A stretch of 64,000 nucleotides of DNA. Source: Selenomonadaceae bacterium (GTDB lineage: Bacteria; Bacillota; Negativicutes; Selenomonadales; Selenomonadaceae). The stretch is from assembly GCA_017527075.1 (NCBI GenBank), contig JAFXQM010000019.1:62001-126000 (forward strand), given 5' to 3'. Shown one piece after another: positions 50,541 through 59,210 of the stretch (the first letter of the stretch is position 1; each line of letters starts with the position of its first letter). Below the pieces are notes generated by a model. The model was given only the letters and a program-made list of their open reading frames with translations. It was not told the origin of the DNA and did not search any database. The position numbers and the translations under genes are program-made.

Positions 50541-51212
50541 ATGTTTTGGAAAGAAGACAGATCAAAGTTGCGGGTGGCGGCGTCGATTCTCTCGGCGGAC
50601 TTCGCGCACCTGGCGGACGAGATTAAGCACGTGACCGACGCGGGCATTGAACAAATCCATATCGAAGTCGGCGACGGAGTTTTCTCGCCGAACATCACGG
50701 TCGGCGCGCCCGTCATCAAAAGTTTGCGCAAAGTCACCGACGCAATCCTCGAAGCGCACCTTGCGACGATTAAACCCGAAGACAAGATTGAGGAGTTCGC
50801 TCAGGCGGGCGCGGACTTAATCACGTTCCACATTGAAGCGACGAATCAGGCGCAGACCGTCATCCACAAAATTAAGGGCGCGGGCTCGAAGGCGGGCGTC
50901 GCGCTCAACCCGGGGACACCGCTCGGCGTGCTCGAAGAAATTTTGTACGACGTCGACGTGGTCCTGCTCATGACGGCAATTCCCGGCGCGGCGGGTCAAC
51001 CGCTGCTGAAAACTTCGCTCGACAAAGTTAAACGCCTCCACGATCTCATCCGCGAGAAAAATTACGGCTGCATGTTGGAAGTCGACGGCGGAGTCACGAT
51101 TGAAAATGCTCAGGCGTTGCGCGAGGCGGGCGCGAACATTTTGGTCGCGGGCACTGCCATTTACGAATCGACGGACGTTTGGGCTTCGGCTGCTCTGCTC
51201 ACCGGCGAATAA
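50541..51212 (+). CDS. Ribulose-phosphate 3-epimerase paralogue with altered active site
   Basis: This 223-residue TIM-barrel protein of the Rpe family (AASILSADFAHLADEI, LEVDGGVTIENA, NILVAGTAIYES). Compared with the intact Rpe at 20912-21613, the metal/catalytic HVDVMDG reads HIEVGDG: Asp is replaced by Glu42 and Met by Gly44. DVHLMV reads EAHLAT, and NPGYGGQKF reads IPGAAGQPL. It may act on another ketose phosphate made from sorbitol, or have lost activity. AAGGAG precedes the ATG. Confidence 0.85.
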   Translation: MFWKEDRSKLRVAASILSADFAHLADEIKHVTDAGIEQIHIEVGDGVFSPNITVGAPVIKSLRKVTDAILEAHLATIKPEDKIEEFAQAGADLITFHIEATNQAQTVIHKIKGAGSKAGVALNPGTPLGVLEEILYDVDVVLLMTAIPGAAGQPLLKTSLDKVKRLHDLIREKNYGCMLEVDGGVTIENAQALREAGANILVAGTAIYESTDVWASAALLTGE

Positions 51213-51245
51213 AATTTTTTCCTTACCACCTCCCTCCAATTTAAA

Positions 51246-51280
51246 AACTCTCAGGCAAAATGCTTGAGAGTTTTTTTTAT
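51246..51280 (+). terminator. Terminator after the Rpe paralogue, shared with RM gene
   Basis: AAAACTCTCA and TTGAGAGTTTTTTTT enclose a short loop. On minus it overlaps the RM stop at 51277 and has a matching T-run, so it can serve both. Confidence 0.85.
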
Positions 51281-54200
51281 CGGAGTGCGTCGCTCAAAAT
51301 TTTTATCGCAACGTCCTCGCCCCGTTCAATCGCCAGCTCGACGGCGTCCTTTGCTCGCGTCAAAAATTTTTCCGACTCGCCGCGCACTCTGAATGATTCG
51401 GCGACCTGCGCGGCGATTTTTTCTTGCACCTCGCGTTCGATAATCGGCAGCGGCAAGTTCAAAAAATTTTCAGGCGACATCGCCGTTAAAATCGTTCCCG
51501 TGCATTGTTGCCGCATTAAATTTTGCATGAGCTCCGACTTAAACAGCACGAGCAAAGTCTCCGAGTTGAAAATTTTTGAATCGACGACGAAAAATCCTGT
51601 CGAACACAACGCGCCGTCATTTTCCTCAGTTATCAGCGCGCAATTCTGCAACGAGCCCTCGATTGACGAAATTATCACTTGACCCGCCTTGACAATGCGC
51701 CGCGCCCGCGTCGGCAGTTCTTCGCCGCAAATTTTTTCGGGCGTCGAAATATTTCCGTTCGTCGCCACGTTCGCCAGCTCAATGTATTTGTAAATCGTCT
51801 TCGGCTTCGGCGAAAAATTTTTGTCGTGAACTTTGCAAAGCTCCCCGACCGTGCCCGCCGCCGTCATAAAATTTTTCCAGTCCTCATACTTCGGCTGATA
51901 AAATTCTGCGTCGAGGCGACCGCTGACTTTGAATGACGCGCCGAAATTTTTTATCGCGACGTTTTCTTCGGACGGCGAAAATTTTTCCAAGCCCAGAGCC
52001 TCCGACAAAATTTTTTCCGCCGCGCGATATTTTTCGGCGGCGCGCTCACTCAGACTGAACGCCGATTGAACGATTGATTTTATCTGCGCCTGAAAAATTT
52101 TTCCGAAGGCAGGAAGATTTATATCTCGGAACTTCGCGGGGCTGAAATTCGTTTGGTTGCCCTTCATCGAATTTTTATCAACCTCAAGCCGACCGTATCG
52201 GCAATTCAGAAAAGACATCAACACTTCGGGATGAATTAAATCGTTCGGGATAACTCGGAACAGATACGAGGCGAAGGCAAAATTTGTGTCGCGCATGACG
52301 ACCGCCGCTCGCCCGACCAAATTCGGGTTGCCGTTCGTCCGAATTATTAACACGTCGCCTTTGTGCAAACGCAACGCCTCGAACTCGGCTTTCATCAGAG
52401 TATGACAAAATTTTTGTGGCACGCCGATAAATCCGTTCCGAAGTTCATTTAAGCGCAAGACAGGGCAGCCGCCGACAGAATTTTCATCGCAGAAATTTGA
52501 TGTGCCGTATTGAATCTCGTCAACAATATCTTTTCCACGCAGAAGTCGCGCGTATGAAAAAGATTGAGAGTTAAAATATTCGGCTTCCAGACGAAAATAA
52601 TCTGTCGCAGCCGCGCAGGTTGATAAAAATTTTTCCGTAACTTCCAGCTCCTCCGAAAGGCGGCGATACTTTTCCTCGTCGAAGGAGCCGCAGTCAAAAA
52701 AACTTAAGCCTTCGCGCTTGGCAAATTCGATAAAAGCCTCGGCGATTCCGTCGCGGGTCAAGCCGTCGTGATTGAAGAGGTCGTGGCGGACGATTGTGTG
52801 ATGATTCGAGTCGCGCAAAAGTTTTCCGCCGACGGTCTCCAAAATTTTTTCGCCGGAATTATCTTTTGAGGGCTCGCGCATGGTGGCAAAGAAAATCGGA
52901 TAATCGTCGCGGCGCGGACAAAGTTTGTCGTCCCACTTCTGCACAAAGAGGACGCTCGTTTTGGTTCCGGTGTGCGGCTTGAAAACATTTCCGTGCAAGC
53001 CGACGACGGCGAGGATTCGACAGCGTTCGGCAATGAAGTCGCGGATATATTTGTCGCTTGAATTGTTGAAGCGGCCTTGGGGCAGGATAATCGCCATGCG
53101 CCCGCCGGGTCTGAGGAAATTTAAATTGCGTTCGATGAAGAGGATGTCGCGCCCGACCTTCGACTGATATTTGCCGCGAGAATTTTTTCCGAGTTCGTAT
53201 TTGGCAATGATTCGGCTCTCCTTGATGTCGCCGGCGAACGGGGGATTTGCCATGACGATATCAAAATTAAATTTGGAGTTGTCATTTTTAACGGCGCGGA
53301 GTTTTCTTAAGCCCTTCCAGCCGTCGTTGTAGATGTCGAGCCAGTCCTCGTCGATAATTTCTTCCCAGCGTTCGTAATCGAGGGTGTTGAGGTGCAGGAC
53401 GTTTGTTTTGCCGTCGCCGGCGATTAAATTCAGCGTGCGGGCAACGCGAACGGTTTTTTCGTCGAAGTCAATGGCGAAAATATTTTTGCCAACGTAATCC
53501 TCACATTCGGGCGGCTTGCGTTCGAGGGTGAACAGATGACTTTGCGCAATGCCTTTGTCCGCCAAAATTTTTTTCCAGACAAAAAAGGTCGTGTGGACGG
53601 GGAAGCCGCACGAGCCCGCCGCCGTATCAATCATGGTCTCGGAAACATTCGGGTTGAGCATCTTAACGCACATGTCGATGACGTAACGCGGAGTAAAAAA
53701 TTGACCCTTCTCACCTTTTTGCGATTTGCTCATGAGATATTCGAAGGCGTCGTCGATAACGTCGAGGTTGGAGTTAAAAAGTTTTACGTTTTGCAGAGAG
53801 GAAACGCAAATGGCCAGGTGCGACGGCGTGAGTTTGATTTTGTCGTCGTCGGCGAAAATGCCCGCCCATTTTTCTTTGGCGCGGTCGAAAAGATTTTGAA
53901 TTGTGTCTTTGAGTTCGGAGTCGGTCTCGCCGTAATTCCAAAACTCCAGCACGCGATTTTTGTCGCGCCCGCCGAGCATCTCGTCGAAAAGTTTTGTGTA
54001 AATGAGTTTGAAAACTTCCTCGAACACGTCGACGCCGGCATTGGCAAGAACTTCGTCTTCCAGTTCGCGGATAAGGTCGGCGAGCGTTTTATTTTCGCGC
54101 AGGAGTTTGTCTTCGGCGATGAGATTTTCAATCGTGCGGCGTTCGCGGAGAATATCTTTGAGCTTTTGTCCTGCGCGCGGGATGTCGGGAATATCTTCAA

Positions 54201-54675
54201 AGTAATTCGGGTCTTTGCGGTGGTAGAAAGAAATTTTTTCGCCGTTTGACCAGACGCCCATGGTCGCGCCGGTTGCGTTGCAGTAGGATTTGAGTTGCAG
54301 CTTGCCGTCCTTGAGCTTGGGCTTTTTGACTTCGACGATGATGTACTCGACGTTCGGGCGATTGGATTCAAAAATTACAATGTCGGCGCGTTTGACTTCG
54401 CGGCCGAAATGAATCGGGTGTTCGACGGCCATTTGCGCGGTTGAGTAGCCGTAATCGTCGATAAGTTTTCGGATAAACATTTGGCGAACGGCTTCTTCGG
54501 GCGTGAGACGAATTTCCTTGCCGCGGACGAGGCATTTGATAAAAGGCGTTTCCTTGCCGCGAAGAATTTTTGTGTAAGCCGCCGCCTCCACCGCTTCAAT
54601 CTGTGCGTGATTAAAGACAGTGCTTTTGTGAGTCGAATCGCTGAATAATTTTTCCAGAGTAAAAATCTCAATCAC
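51277..54675 (-). CDS. Single-chain restriction-modification-specificity enzyme
   Basis: This 1,132-residue protein combines three activities. An N-terminal HsdR_N-like nuclease has a PD-(D/E)xK core (RADIVIFES, YIIVEVKKPKLKDG, about residues 95-120). A central N6-adenine methyltransferase of the HsdM type has motif I DTAAGSCGFP near 350 and motif IV NPPF near 477. Two C-terminal target-recognition halves of the HsdS type begin near 740 (LRLNELRNGFIG) and 950 (YKYIELANVATNG), each ending in helices. I see no helicase motor, so it resembles type IIG/BcgI-like enzymes rather than type I. The start is uncertain; GTG 54675 overlaps the ribosome binding site GGAGG. Confidence 0.85.
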   Translation of the reverse strand: MIEIFTLEKLFSDSTHKSTVFNHAQIEAVEAAAYTKILRGKETPFIKCLVRGKEIRLTPEEAVRQMFIRKLIDDYGYSTAQMAVEHPIHFGREVKRADIVIFESNRPNVEYIIVEVKKPKLKDGKLQLKSYCNATGATMGVWSNGEKISFYHRKDPNYFEDIPDIPRAGQKLKDILRERRTIENLIAEDKLLRENKTLADLIRELEDEVLANAGVDVFEEVFKLIYTKLFDEMLGGRDKNRVLEFWNYGETDSELKDTIQNLFDRAKEKWAGIFADDDKIKLTPSHLAICVSSLQNVKLFNSNLDVIDDAFEYLMSKSQKGEKGQFFTPRYVIDMCVKMLNPNVSETMIDTAAGSCGFPVHTTFFVWKKILADKGIAQSHLFTLERKPPECEDYVGKNIFAIDFDEKTVRVARTLNLIAGDGKTNVLHLNTLDYERWEEIIDEDWLDIYNDGWKGLRKLRAVKNDNSKFNFDIVMANPPFAGDIKESRIIAKYELGKNSRGKYQSKVGRDILFIERNLNFLRPGGRMAIILPQGRFNNSSDKYIRDFIAERCRILAVVGLHGNVFKPHTGTKTSVLFVQKWDDKLCPRRDDYPIFFATMREPSKDNSGEKILETVGGKLLRDSNHHTIVRHDLFNHDGLTRDGIAEAFIEFAKREGLSFFDCGSFDEEKYRRLSEELEVTEKFLSTCAAATDYFRLEAEYFNSQSFSYARLLRGKDIVDEIQYGTSNFCDENSVGGCPVLRLNELRNGFIGVPQKFCHTLMKAEFEALRLHKGDVLIIRTNGNPNLVGRAAVVMRDTNFAFASYLFRVIPNDLIHPEVLMSFLNCRYGRLEVDKNSMKGNQTNFSPAKFRDINLPAFGKIFQAQIKSIVQSAFSLSERAAEKYRAAEKILSEALGLEKFSPSEENVAIKNFGASFKVSGRLDAEFYQPKYEDWKNFMTAAGTVGELCKVHDKNFSPKPKTIYKYIELANVATNGNISTPEKICGEELPTRARRIVKAGQVIISSIEGSLQNCALITEENDGALCSTGFFVVDSKIFNSETLLVLFKSELMQNLMRQQCTGTILTAMSPENFLNLPLPIIEREVQEKIAAQVAESFRVRGESEKFLTRAKDAVELAIERGEDVAIKILSDALR

Positions 54676-54726
54676 CTCCGCAGAAAAATTTTTTTATGCC
54701 GCGAGAGCCCAACGCCCCCGCGCCTT

Positions 54727-54790
54727 TTAGCTGGTAGCTGTTAGAGATTAGCTGTTAGAAAAGCTCCTCAGCTAACAGCCAACAGCTAAA
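54727..54790. repeat. Heptad inverted repeat, GCTGTTA type
   Basis: TAGCTGTTAGAGATTAGCTGTTAG pairs with CTAACAGCCAACAGCTAA across AAAAGCTCCTCAG-type spacer. A related element lies at 25776-25836 across the tyrS 3' end. Confidence 0.75.
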
Positions 54791-54811
54791 TTCTGCGAGC
54801 CCACTTTTGAA

Positions 54812-55186
54812 TTAAGAGGGGGCTTCGATGACGCAAACTGCCGTGGCGAAGTCGCGCGAGTGACTGACGCTGACGAAAATTTTTTCGACGCCCGCCGCCT
54901 GCGCGAAAGCCGCCGCCTTCCCGTGAAGAAAAATTTTCGGGGCACCGCGCTCGTCGTTGACGACCTCAACATCAGTGAGCCGCGTGACGATGCCCGTGCC
55001 CAACGCCTTAAAAAAAGCCTCCTTTGCTGCAAATCTTGCGGCGTAGGAGGCGGCGGAATTTTTTCCGCGGCTTTCGCAATAAGTCCGTTCGTTTTGTGTG
55101 AAGACGTTGTCTCTGAAATTTTTCTTGGCGACGGCTTTTTTTATGCGTTCAATCTCGATTATGTCCGTGCCGAGCCCGATAATCAT
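54812..55186 (-). CDS. acpS: Holo-[acyl-carrier-protein] synthase
   Basis: This 124-residue AcpS transfers phosphopantetheine from CoA to acyl carrier protein. Visible are MIIGLGTDIIEIERIKKA (metal Asp), SYAARFAAKEAFFKALG (metal Glu) and VSVSHSRDFATAVCV. Its ATG overlaps the motB stop (ATGA). It is probably the last gene of a motA-motB-acpS transcript. Confidence 0.95.
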   Translation of the reverse strand: MIIGLGTDIIEIERIKKAVAKKNFRDNVFTQNERTYCESRGKNSAASYAARFAAKEAFFKALGTGIVTRLTDVEVVNDERGAPKIFLHGKAAAFAQAAGVEKIFVSVSHSRDFATAVCVIEAPS

Positions 55187-55977
55187 TTCGCAACCAAGTC
55201 GGCGTCGGTCTGTTGGCGGAAACCTTCGTTCGGGTTGAAGGTCAAACTCCGCGCGATTAAAATTTCGACGCGACGATTTTTCTGTTTGTTATCGGGCGTG
55301 TCGTTCATGGCAATCGGGCGATACTCGCCGTAACCAATCGCCGAGAAGCGGGCGGGGTTGAGGTTCTGATTAATCGACAGCAAATATTTCATGAAGGTCA
55401 TGGCGCGCACAGAGCTCAGCTCCCAGTTCGAGGGGAACTGCGCGGTGTTAATCGGGTCGGTGTCGGTGTGTCCGCTGATTAAAACGCGTTCGGGGACTTC
55501 TGCCAACAAGCCGGCGACGATGGGTCCGATTCGCTGAGATTCGGGGACCAAATCCGCTGAGCCCGACGGAAACAGCGCGCGTTCCTTTATCCGAATCATC
55601 AAGCCCTCTTCCTCCAGCTGCGTCGACAATTCGTCCTGCAAATTATTTTCGCGGATATATTCTTCAAGCTTCTGTTGCAAATCTTGGAGCTGCTGATTTT
55701 CCTGAAGGTAAGCGGAGTTGCCTTGGTCTTCGGAAGTGATAATCTCGCGCGTCATGCTGTTGCTCGGTCCTGCCTTGTCGAAGAAGGACGGACCGCCCAT
55801 GTTAAACGCCGCCGTGAACGCTTGCGCCATTTGCACGAGCTTCGTCTGGTCGGTCTGAGAGATTGCGAACAGGCAGATGAACAGAGCCAACAGCAACGTC
55901 ATCAAGTCGGAGTACGGGAGCAACCAAGCCTCGCTGGCTTCTTCCTCGTGTTTCTTCGCGTGTTTCTTTCTCGCCAA
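55183..55977 (-). CDS. motB: Flagellar stator protein MotB
   Basis: This 264-residue protein has one membrane helix with the proton-binding Asp (LLPYSDLMTLLLALFICLFA), a Gln/Glu-rich linker, and a C-terminal OmpA-like peptidoglycan-binding domain (LISGHTDTDPI, WELSSVRAMTF, NRRVEI). It starts with TTG 55977, with GGAG about 8 bases upstream. It anchors the stator that drives the flagellum. Confidence 0.95.
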   Translation of the reverse strand: MARKKHAKKHEEEASEAWLLPYSDLMTLLLALFICLFAISQTDQTKLVQMAQAFTAAFNMGGPSFFDKAGPSNSMTREIITSEDQGNSAYLQENQQLQDLQQKLEEYIRENNLQDELSTQLEEEGLMIRIKERALFPSGSADLVPESQRIGPIVAGLLAEVPERVLISGHTDTDPINTAQFPSNWELSSVRAMTFMKYLLSINQNLNPARFSAIGYGEYRPIAMNDTPDNKQKNRRVEILIARSLTFNPNEGFRQQTDADLVAK

Positions 55978-55989
55978 TTAAATCACTCC

Positions 55990-56763
55990 TTACCTGCTGG
56001 CAATGCCTTCGCGTTCGCCCTGCGGAATGTAAATCATGAGCTTTGATTCAATCTGCGTGGGAGAGTCGCCCGCCTGCAGAGAGAGAATTCCTTCCATAAT
56101 CATGCGCTTGTGGCTGACTTCGTTTTCCGATTTGATTTTGAGTTTGTTGGCGAAGGGCAGCCAGAGCACGTAACCGGTGAAGATACCCAGAATCGTCGCG
56201 ACGAACGCCGCCGCGATTGAGTGACCGAGCTTTTCGATATCGTTCAAGTTGCCCAGAGCCGCGATAAGTCCAACGACCGCGCCCAACACGCCCAGCGTCG
56301 GTGCATACGTGCCCGCCTGAGAAAATATCGAGCGCATCTCGGCGTGACGTTGCTCCATGATTGTCAGCTCCGCGTCGAGCACGTCGCCGACGAATTCGGG
56401 GTCCATGCCGTCGATGACCATGCTCAGTCCATTTCTGAAGAACGGATCCTGAATTTCTTCGACGCGACTTTCCAACGCCAAGATACCTTCGCGACGAGCC
56501 AGCTGACTGAGCTCCACAAAAGTTTGGACGAGTTCGCCCTTACTCTGTTCGTCGTTGCCGCGCAGCAACAGTTTGAAAAGCGTCGGCACCTTCGACATCT
56601 GCTCCATCGTGAATGCGTTGAACAGGCAGGCAATCGTTCCGCCGATGATGATAAGGAACGCGGCGGGGTTGTTGAGCGCGGTGAGCGGCGCGCCCTTGAG
56701 AATCATACCGACAAAGACGGAAATTATTCCGCCGACCAGACCTATTACCGTAGATTTTTCCAA
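55990..56763 (-). CDS. motA: Flagellar stator protein MotA
   Basis: This 257-residue protein has four membrane segments and the MotA pattern: VGGIISVFVGMILKG, FLIIIGGTIACLF, GTYAPTLGVLGAVVGLIAAL and AAFVATILGIFTGYVLWLPFANKLK. It starts with TTG 56763, with GAGGAGG upstream. It is coupled to motB, 12 bases downstream. Confidence 0.95.
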   Translation of the reverse strand: MEKSTVIGLVGGIISVFVGMILKGAPLTALNNPAAFLIIIGGTIACLFNAFTMEQMSKVPTLFKLLLRGNDEQSKGELVQTFVELSQLARREGILALESRVEEIQDPFFRNGLSMVIDGMDPEFVGDVLDAELTIMEQRHAEMRSIFSQAGTYAPTLGVLGAVVGLIAALGNLNDIEKLGHSIAAAFVATILGIFTGYVLWLPFANKLKIKSENEVSHKRMIMEGILSLQAGDSPTQIESKLMIYIPQGEREGIASR

Positions 56764-56864
56764 AACCGGCGCCTCCTCGAGGTAAAAAACTTTTCATTAG
56801 TGCAAAATCATTAAGTTCCTGTTCAATGCCCGAAAAAAAATTCCTGCCGCCGCCAAAAAAATTC

Positions 56865-57040
56865 GCCGCGCAGAAATTTTTTCAGCCGTGAGGAGGAGTT
56901 ATCGCCGCGCAGAAATTTTTTCAGCCGTGAGGAGGAGCAAACGCCGTGCAAAAAATTTTTCAGCCGTGAGGAGGAGCAAACGCCGCGAAGAAATTTTTTC
57001 AGCCGCGAGGACGAGCAAACGCCGCGCAAAAAATTTTTCA
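56865..57040. repeat. 39-bp minisatellite, about 4.5 units
   Basis: The unit CGCCGCGCAGAAATTTTTTC followed by AGCCGTGAGGAGGAGCAAA is repeated with changes confined mainly to the A/T block. The period is 13 codons, which keeps several frames open by chance. It starts at the stop codon of the ABC ATPase gene and runs toward motA. The GAGGAGG core of each unit resembles a ribosome binding site on plus, but no gene follows. Confidence 0.9.
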
Positions 57041-57754
57041 GCCAACCGAAGCTCCCGTGAGCTCCAAAAATTTTTCCTCCAAAGATTTTCCCGCGCATAA
57101 ATTTTTCGTCGCGTCCAAGGCAACCGTCCGTCCGCGATTCAAAATCGCCACGCGGTCGCACAAAGCCTCCGCCTCTTCGATGTAATGCGTCGTCAGCACG
57201 ATTGTGATTCCCTGCGCCTTCAAATTTTTTATCAACGCCCAAATTCTTCGACGGACTTGCGGGTCGAGCGCGACGGTCGGTTCGTCGAGGAACAAAATTT
57301 TCGGGCGATGAATCAGCGCGCGCACGATAAGCAGCCGCCGCTTCATGCCGCCCGACAATTCCCGCACAAATGCCTTGCGAACTTTTTCCAGCTCCACGAA
57401 CTTGAGCAGTTCATCAATCCGCGCGCGCCGTTCAAATTTTTTCAGGTGATGAAGTCGCGCGTGCAACTCCAAATTTTCTTCGACGGTCAAATCTTGGTCG
57501 AAGTTCAAATGTTGCGGCACGAGTCCGAGCAAACTCTTGATGAAAATTTCGTTGCCGCGAATCGGTTTGCCCTCGAAAAAAATTTCGCCCGCCGTCGGCT
57601 TAAGTTGCAATGTCAACATTTTAATCGTCGTGGTCTTGCCGGCTCCGTTCTTGCCGAGCAACCCGAAGACTTCTCCGCGCGCAATCGTGAAGCTCAACCC
57701 GTCGACCGCCCGCACCGCGCCGAAAATTTTTTCCACGCCACGAAGCTCAATCAT
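57038..57754 (-). CDS. Orphan ABC exporter-type ATPase (NatA/NodI-like)
   Basis: This 238-residue ATPase has Walker A GKNGAGKTTTI, signature LSGGMKRRLLI, Walker B ILFLDEPTVALD and THYIEEAEALCD, the DrrA/NodI/NatA branch that drives efflux of drugs, lipids or ions. No permease gene is adjacent: a minisatellite lies downstream and a hairpin repeat upstream. GGGAGG precedes the ATG. The permease is presumably elsewhere or lost. Confidence 0.85.
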   Translation of the reverse strand: MIELRGVEKIFGAVRAVDGLSFTIARGEVFGLLGKNGAGKTTTIKMLTLQLKPTAGEIFFEGKPIRGNEIFIKSLLGLVPQHLNFDQDLTVEENLELHARLHHLKKFERRARIDELLKFVELEKVRKAFVRELSGGMKRRLLIVRALIHRPKILFLDEPTVALDPQVRRRIWALIKNLKAQGITIVLTTHYIEEAEALCDRVAILNRGRTVALDATKNLCAGKSLEEKFLELTGASVG

Positions 57755-57787
57755 TTTCTCCCTCCCAAAAATTTTTTATGCCGCAAA

Positions 57788-57980
57788 TCATGAGGCCGTC
57801 ATGGATGACGGCCGCGCCGCGTCTGACGCCGTGATGGCGTCATCCGGCGCACTCTGAGCCGCGGGTAATCTCAACCTCCGAACCACGAACGAGGAGCCGC
57901 CCCCGCGAGGCTCCCTTTTCTTTTGCTTCTTTTCTTTTGGGTGAGCAAAAGAAAAGAAGTTCATTAACTCAAAAGAAATT
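57788..57980. repeat. Multi-hairpin intergenic repeat, copy 3
   Basis: This copy starts like copy 1 (identical for the first 70 bases, palindrome at 57794-57813, GACGCC-GTGAT-GGCGTC). It has its own version of the final stem at 57926-57959 (CTTCTTTTCTTTTG with CAAAAGAAAAGAAG). It separates the ABC ATPase from the divergent lysR gene. Confidence 0.85.
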
Positions 57981-58067
57981 TTTCAGCCCGAAGAGCAAAA
58001 CTCGCCCAAGAATTGAGGAAAGATTCTGCGTGTTCACTCTTGATAAAGACGGGACGAAAAATTTTCG

Positions 58068-58096
58068 TTGCAAGGTAAATCTTCGCGGTGTACAAT
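58068..58096 (+). promoter_or_regulatory. Promoter of the lysR-type gene
   Basis: TTGCAA (58068-58073) and TACAAT (58091-58096) are 17 bases apart. Confidence 0.7.
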
Positions 58097-58156
58097 ATAA
58101 ATCGCAGTTATTATAAGAAATTTTTCCGGTTTCTTCAATCAAAGGAAGTGATGCAA

Positions 58157-59026
58157 ATGGAGCTGAGGCAACTTGAGTATTTCCAGATGGCAAGCCGCTT
58201 GAAAAACATCACTCGCGCCGCGCAAAGACTTCGAGTATCGCAACCGAACATCACCGTCGCGATAAAAAAACTTGAGGCGGAACTTGGCGTTCAGCTCTTC
58301 GACAGAAGTCAAAAGCAATTGACCTTGACGCCCGAGGGAAAAGTTTTCCTCAAGCGAATCGAACTCGCGCTGAGAAATATCGACGACGCGATTTTGGAAG
58401 TCAACGACTACAAACAGCTGCAGAAAGGCACAATCAAAATCGGAATCCCGCCGATGATGGGCGCGTACCTCTTCCCGAAAGTTTTTTCCGGCTTCCGCCA
58501 TCTGCACCCCAATCTCGACGTGCTGCTTTATGAGGAAGGCTCGCTGACAATCCGCGAAAAACTTGAGAGCGACGAACTCGACTTCGGAATCATAATCGTG
58601 CCCGAGTCCACGCCGAACCTCAACGTGCTGAAGATGAGCCGCAACCAGCTGATGGTGTGTGTGGCGCAAACGAGTCCGCTCGCGAAAAAATCAAAGATAA
58701 CCGCGCAGGACATCGCCGCCTCCGATTTAATCATGATGAAGGAAGGCGCGTACCTGCGCGAGGTCGTTCAAGGAAAATTATCCGCGATGAAAATTTCTCC
58801 GCGCACCGTGCTCGAATCAAGCCAAATCGTCACGATAAAAGGTTTGGTCGCCCACGAAGTCGGAATCGCTTTTCTGTTGGACTTCATCTGCGAACACTCG
58901 GAGGACATCAAATCCATTCCGTTTTGCGAACAGATTTTTGTCGACATCGGCTTGGCGTGGAAGAAAGAAAAATACGTCTCCAAAGCGGCGCAGGCGTTCA
59001 TCGATTTTTGTAAGCAGCCGCTGTAA
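58157..59026 (+). CDS. LysR-family transcription regulator
   Basis: This 289-residue regulator has an N-terminal winged helix (MELRQLEYFQMASRLKNITR, RVSQPNITVAIKKLEAELGVQLFDR) and an effector-binding domain of two lobes (GTIKIGIPPMMGAYLFPKV, ELDFGIIIVPES, HEVGIAFLLD). ATG 58157 gives the family start; ATG 58151 is the alternative. The divergent partner is the ABC ATPase gene 400 bases away, so the regulated target is unclear. Confidence 0.9.
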   Translation: MELRQLEYFQMASRLKNITRAAQRLRVSQPNITVAIKKLEAELGVQLFDRSQKQLTLTPEGKVFLKRIELALRNIDDAILEVNDYKQLQKGTIKIGIPPMMGAYLFPKVFSGFRHLHPNLDVLLYEEGSLTIREKLESDELDFGIIIVPESTPNLNVLKMSRNQLMVCVAQTSPLAKKSKITAQDIAASDLIMMKEGAYLREVVQGKLSAMKISPRTVLESSQIVTIKGLVAHEVGIAFLLDFICEHSEDIKSIPFCEQIFVDIGLAWKKEKYVSKAAQAFIDFCKQPL

Positions 59027-59043
59027 AAAAATATTTTGACCGA

Positions 59044-59137
59044 AAAGAGTCGCCCTGTTCAATTAGGAATTAGGAATTGGTTTTTAAAATTCCTCATTCC
59101 TCATTCCTAATTGATAGAAGGGCGATTCTTTTTTGGC
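59044..59137 (+). terminator. Terminator with heptad hairpin inside its loop
   Basis: AAGAGTCGCCCT pairs with AAGGGCGATTCTT and is followed by TTTTT. The loop holds a second inverted repeat made of ATTAGGA heptads (AATTAGGAATTAGGAATT against AATTCCTCATTCCTCATT), so a heptad element seems to have entered an ordinary terminator. Confidence 0.8.
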
Positions 59138-59210
59138 AGGAAAATTTTTCGGCTTGTCAAATTTATCAAGCACTTTATCAAAAAATTTTTCGCAGGGGGT
59201 GCAAAGATTT

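Noticed and set aside
56865..57040. Possible CRISPR array
   Set aside because: The 39-bp units are contiguous with no unique spacers and no cas genes are near.
56823..57242. Minus-strand frame of 139 codons with repeated SSSRLKKFLRG units
   Set aside because: It is a shadow of the ABC ATPase gene running into the 39-bp minisatellite, whose period of 13 codons keeps frames open by chance.
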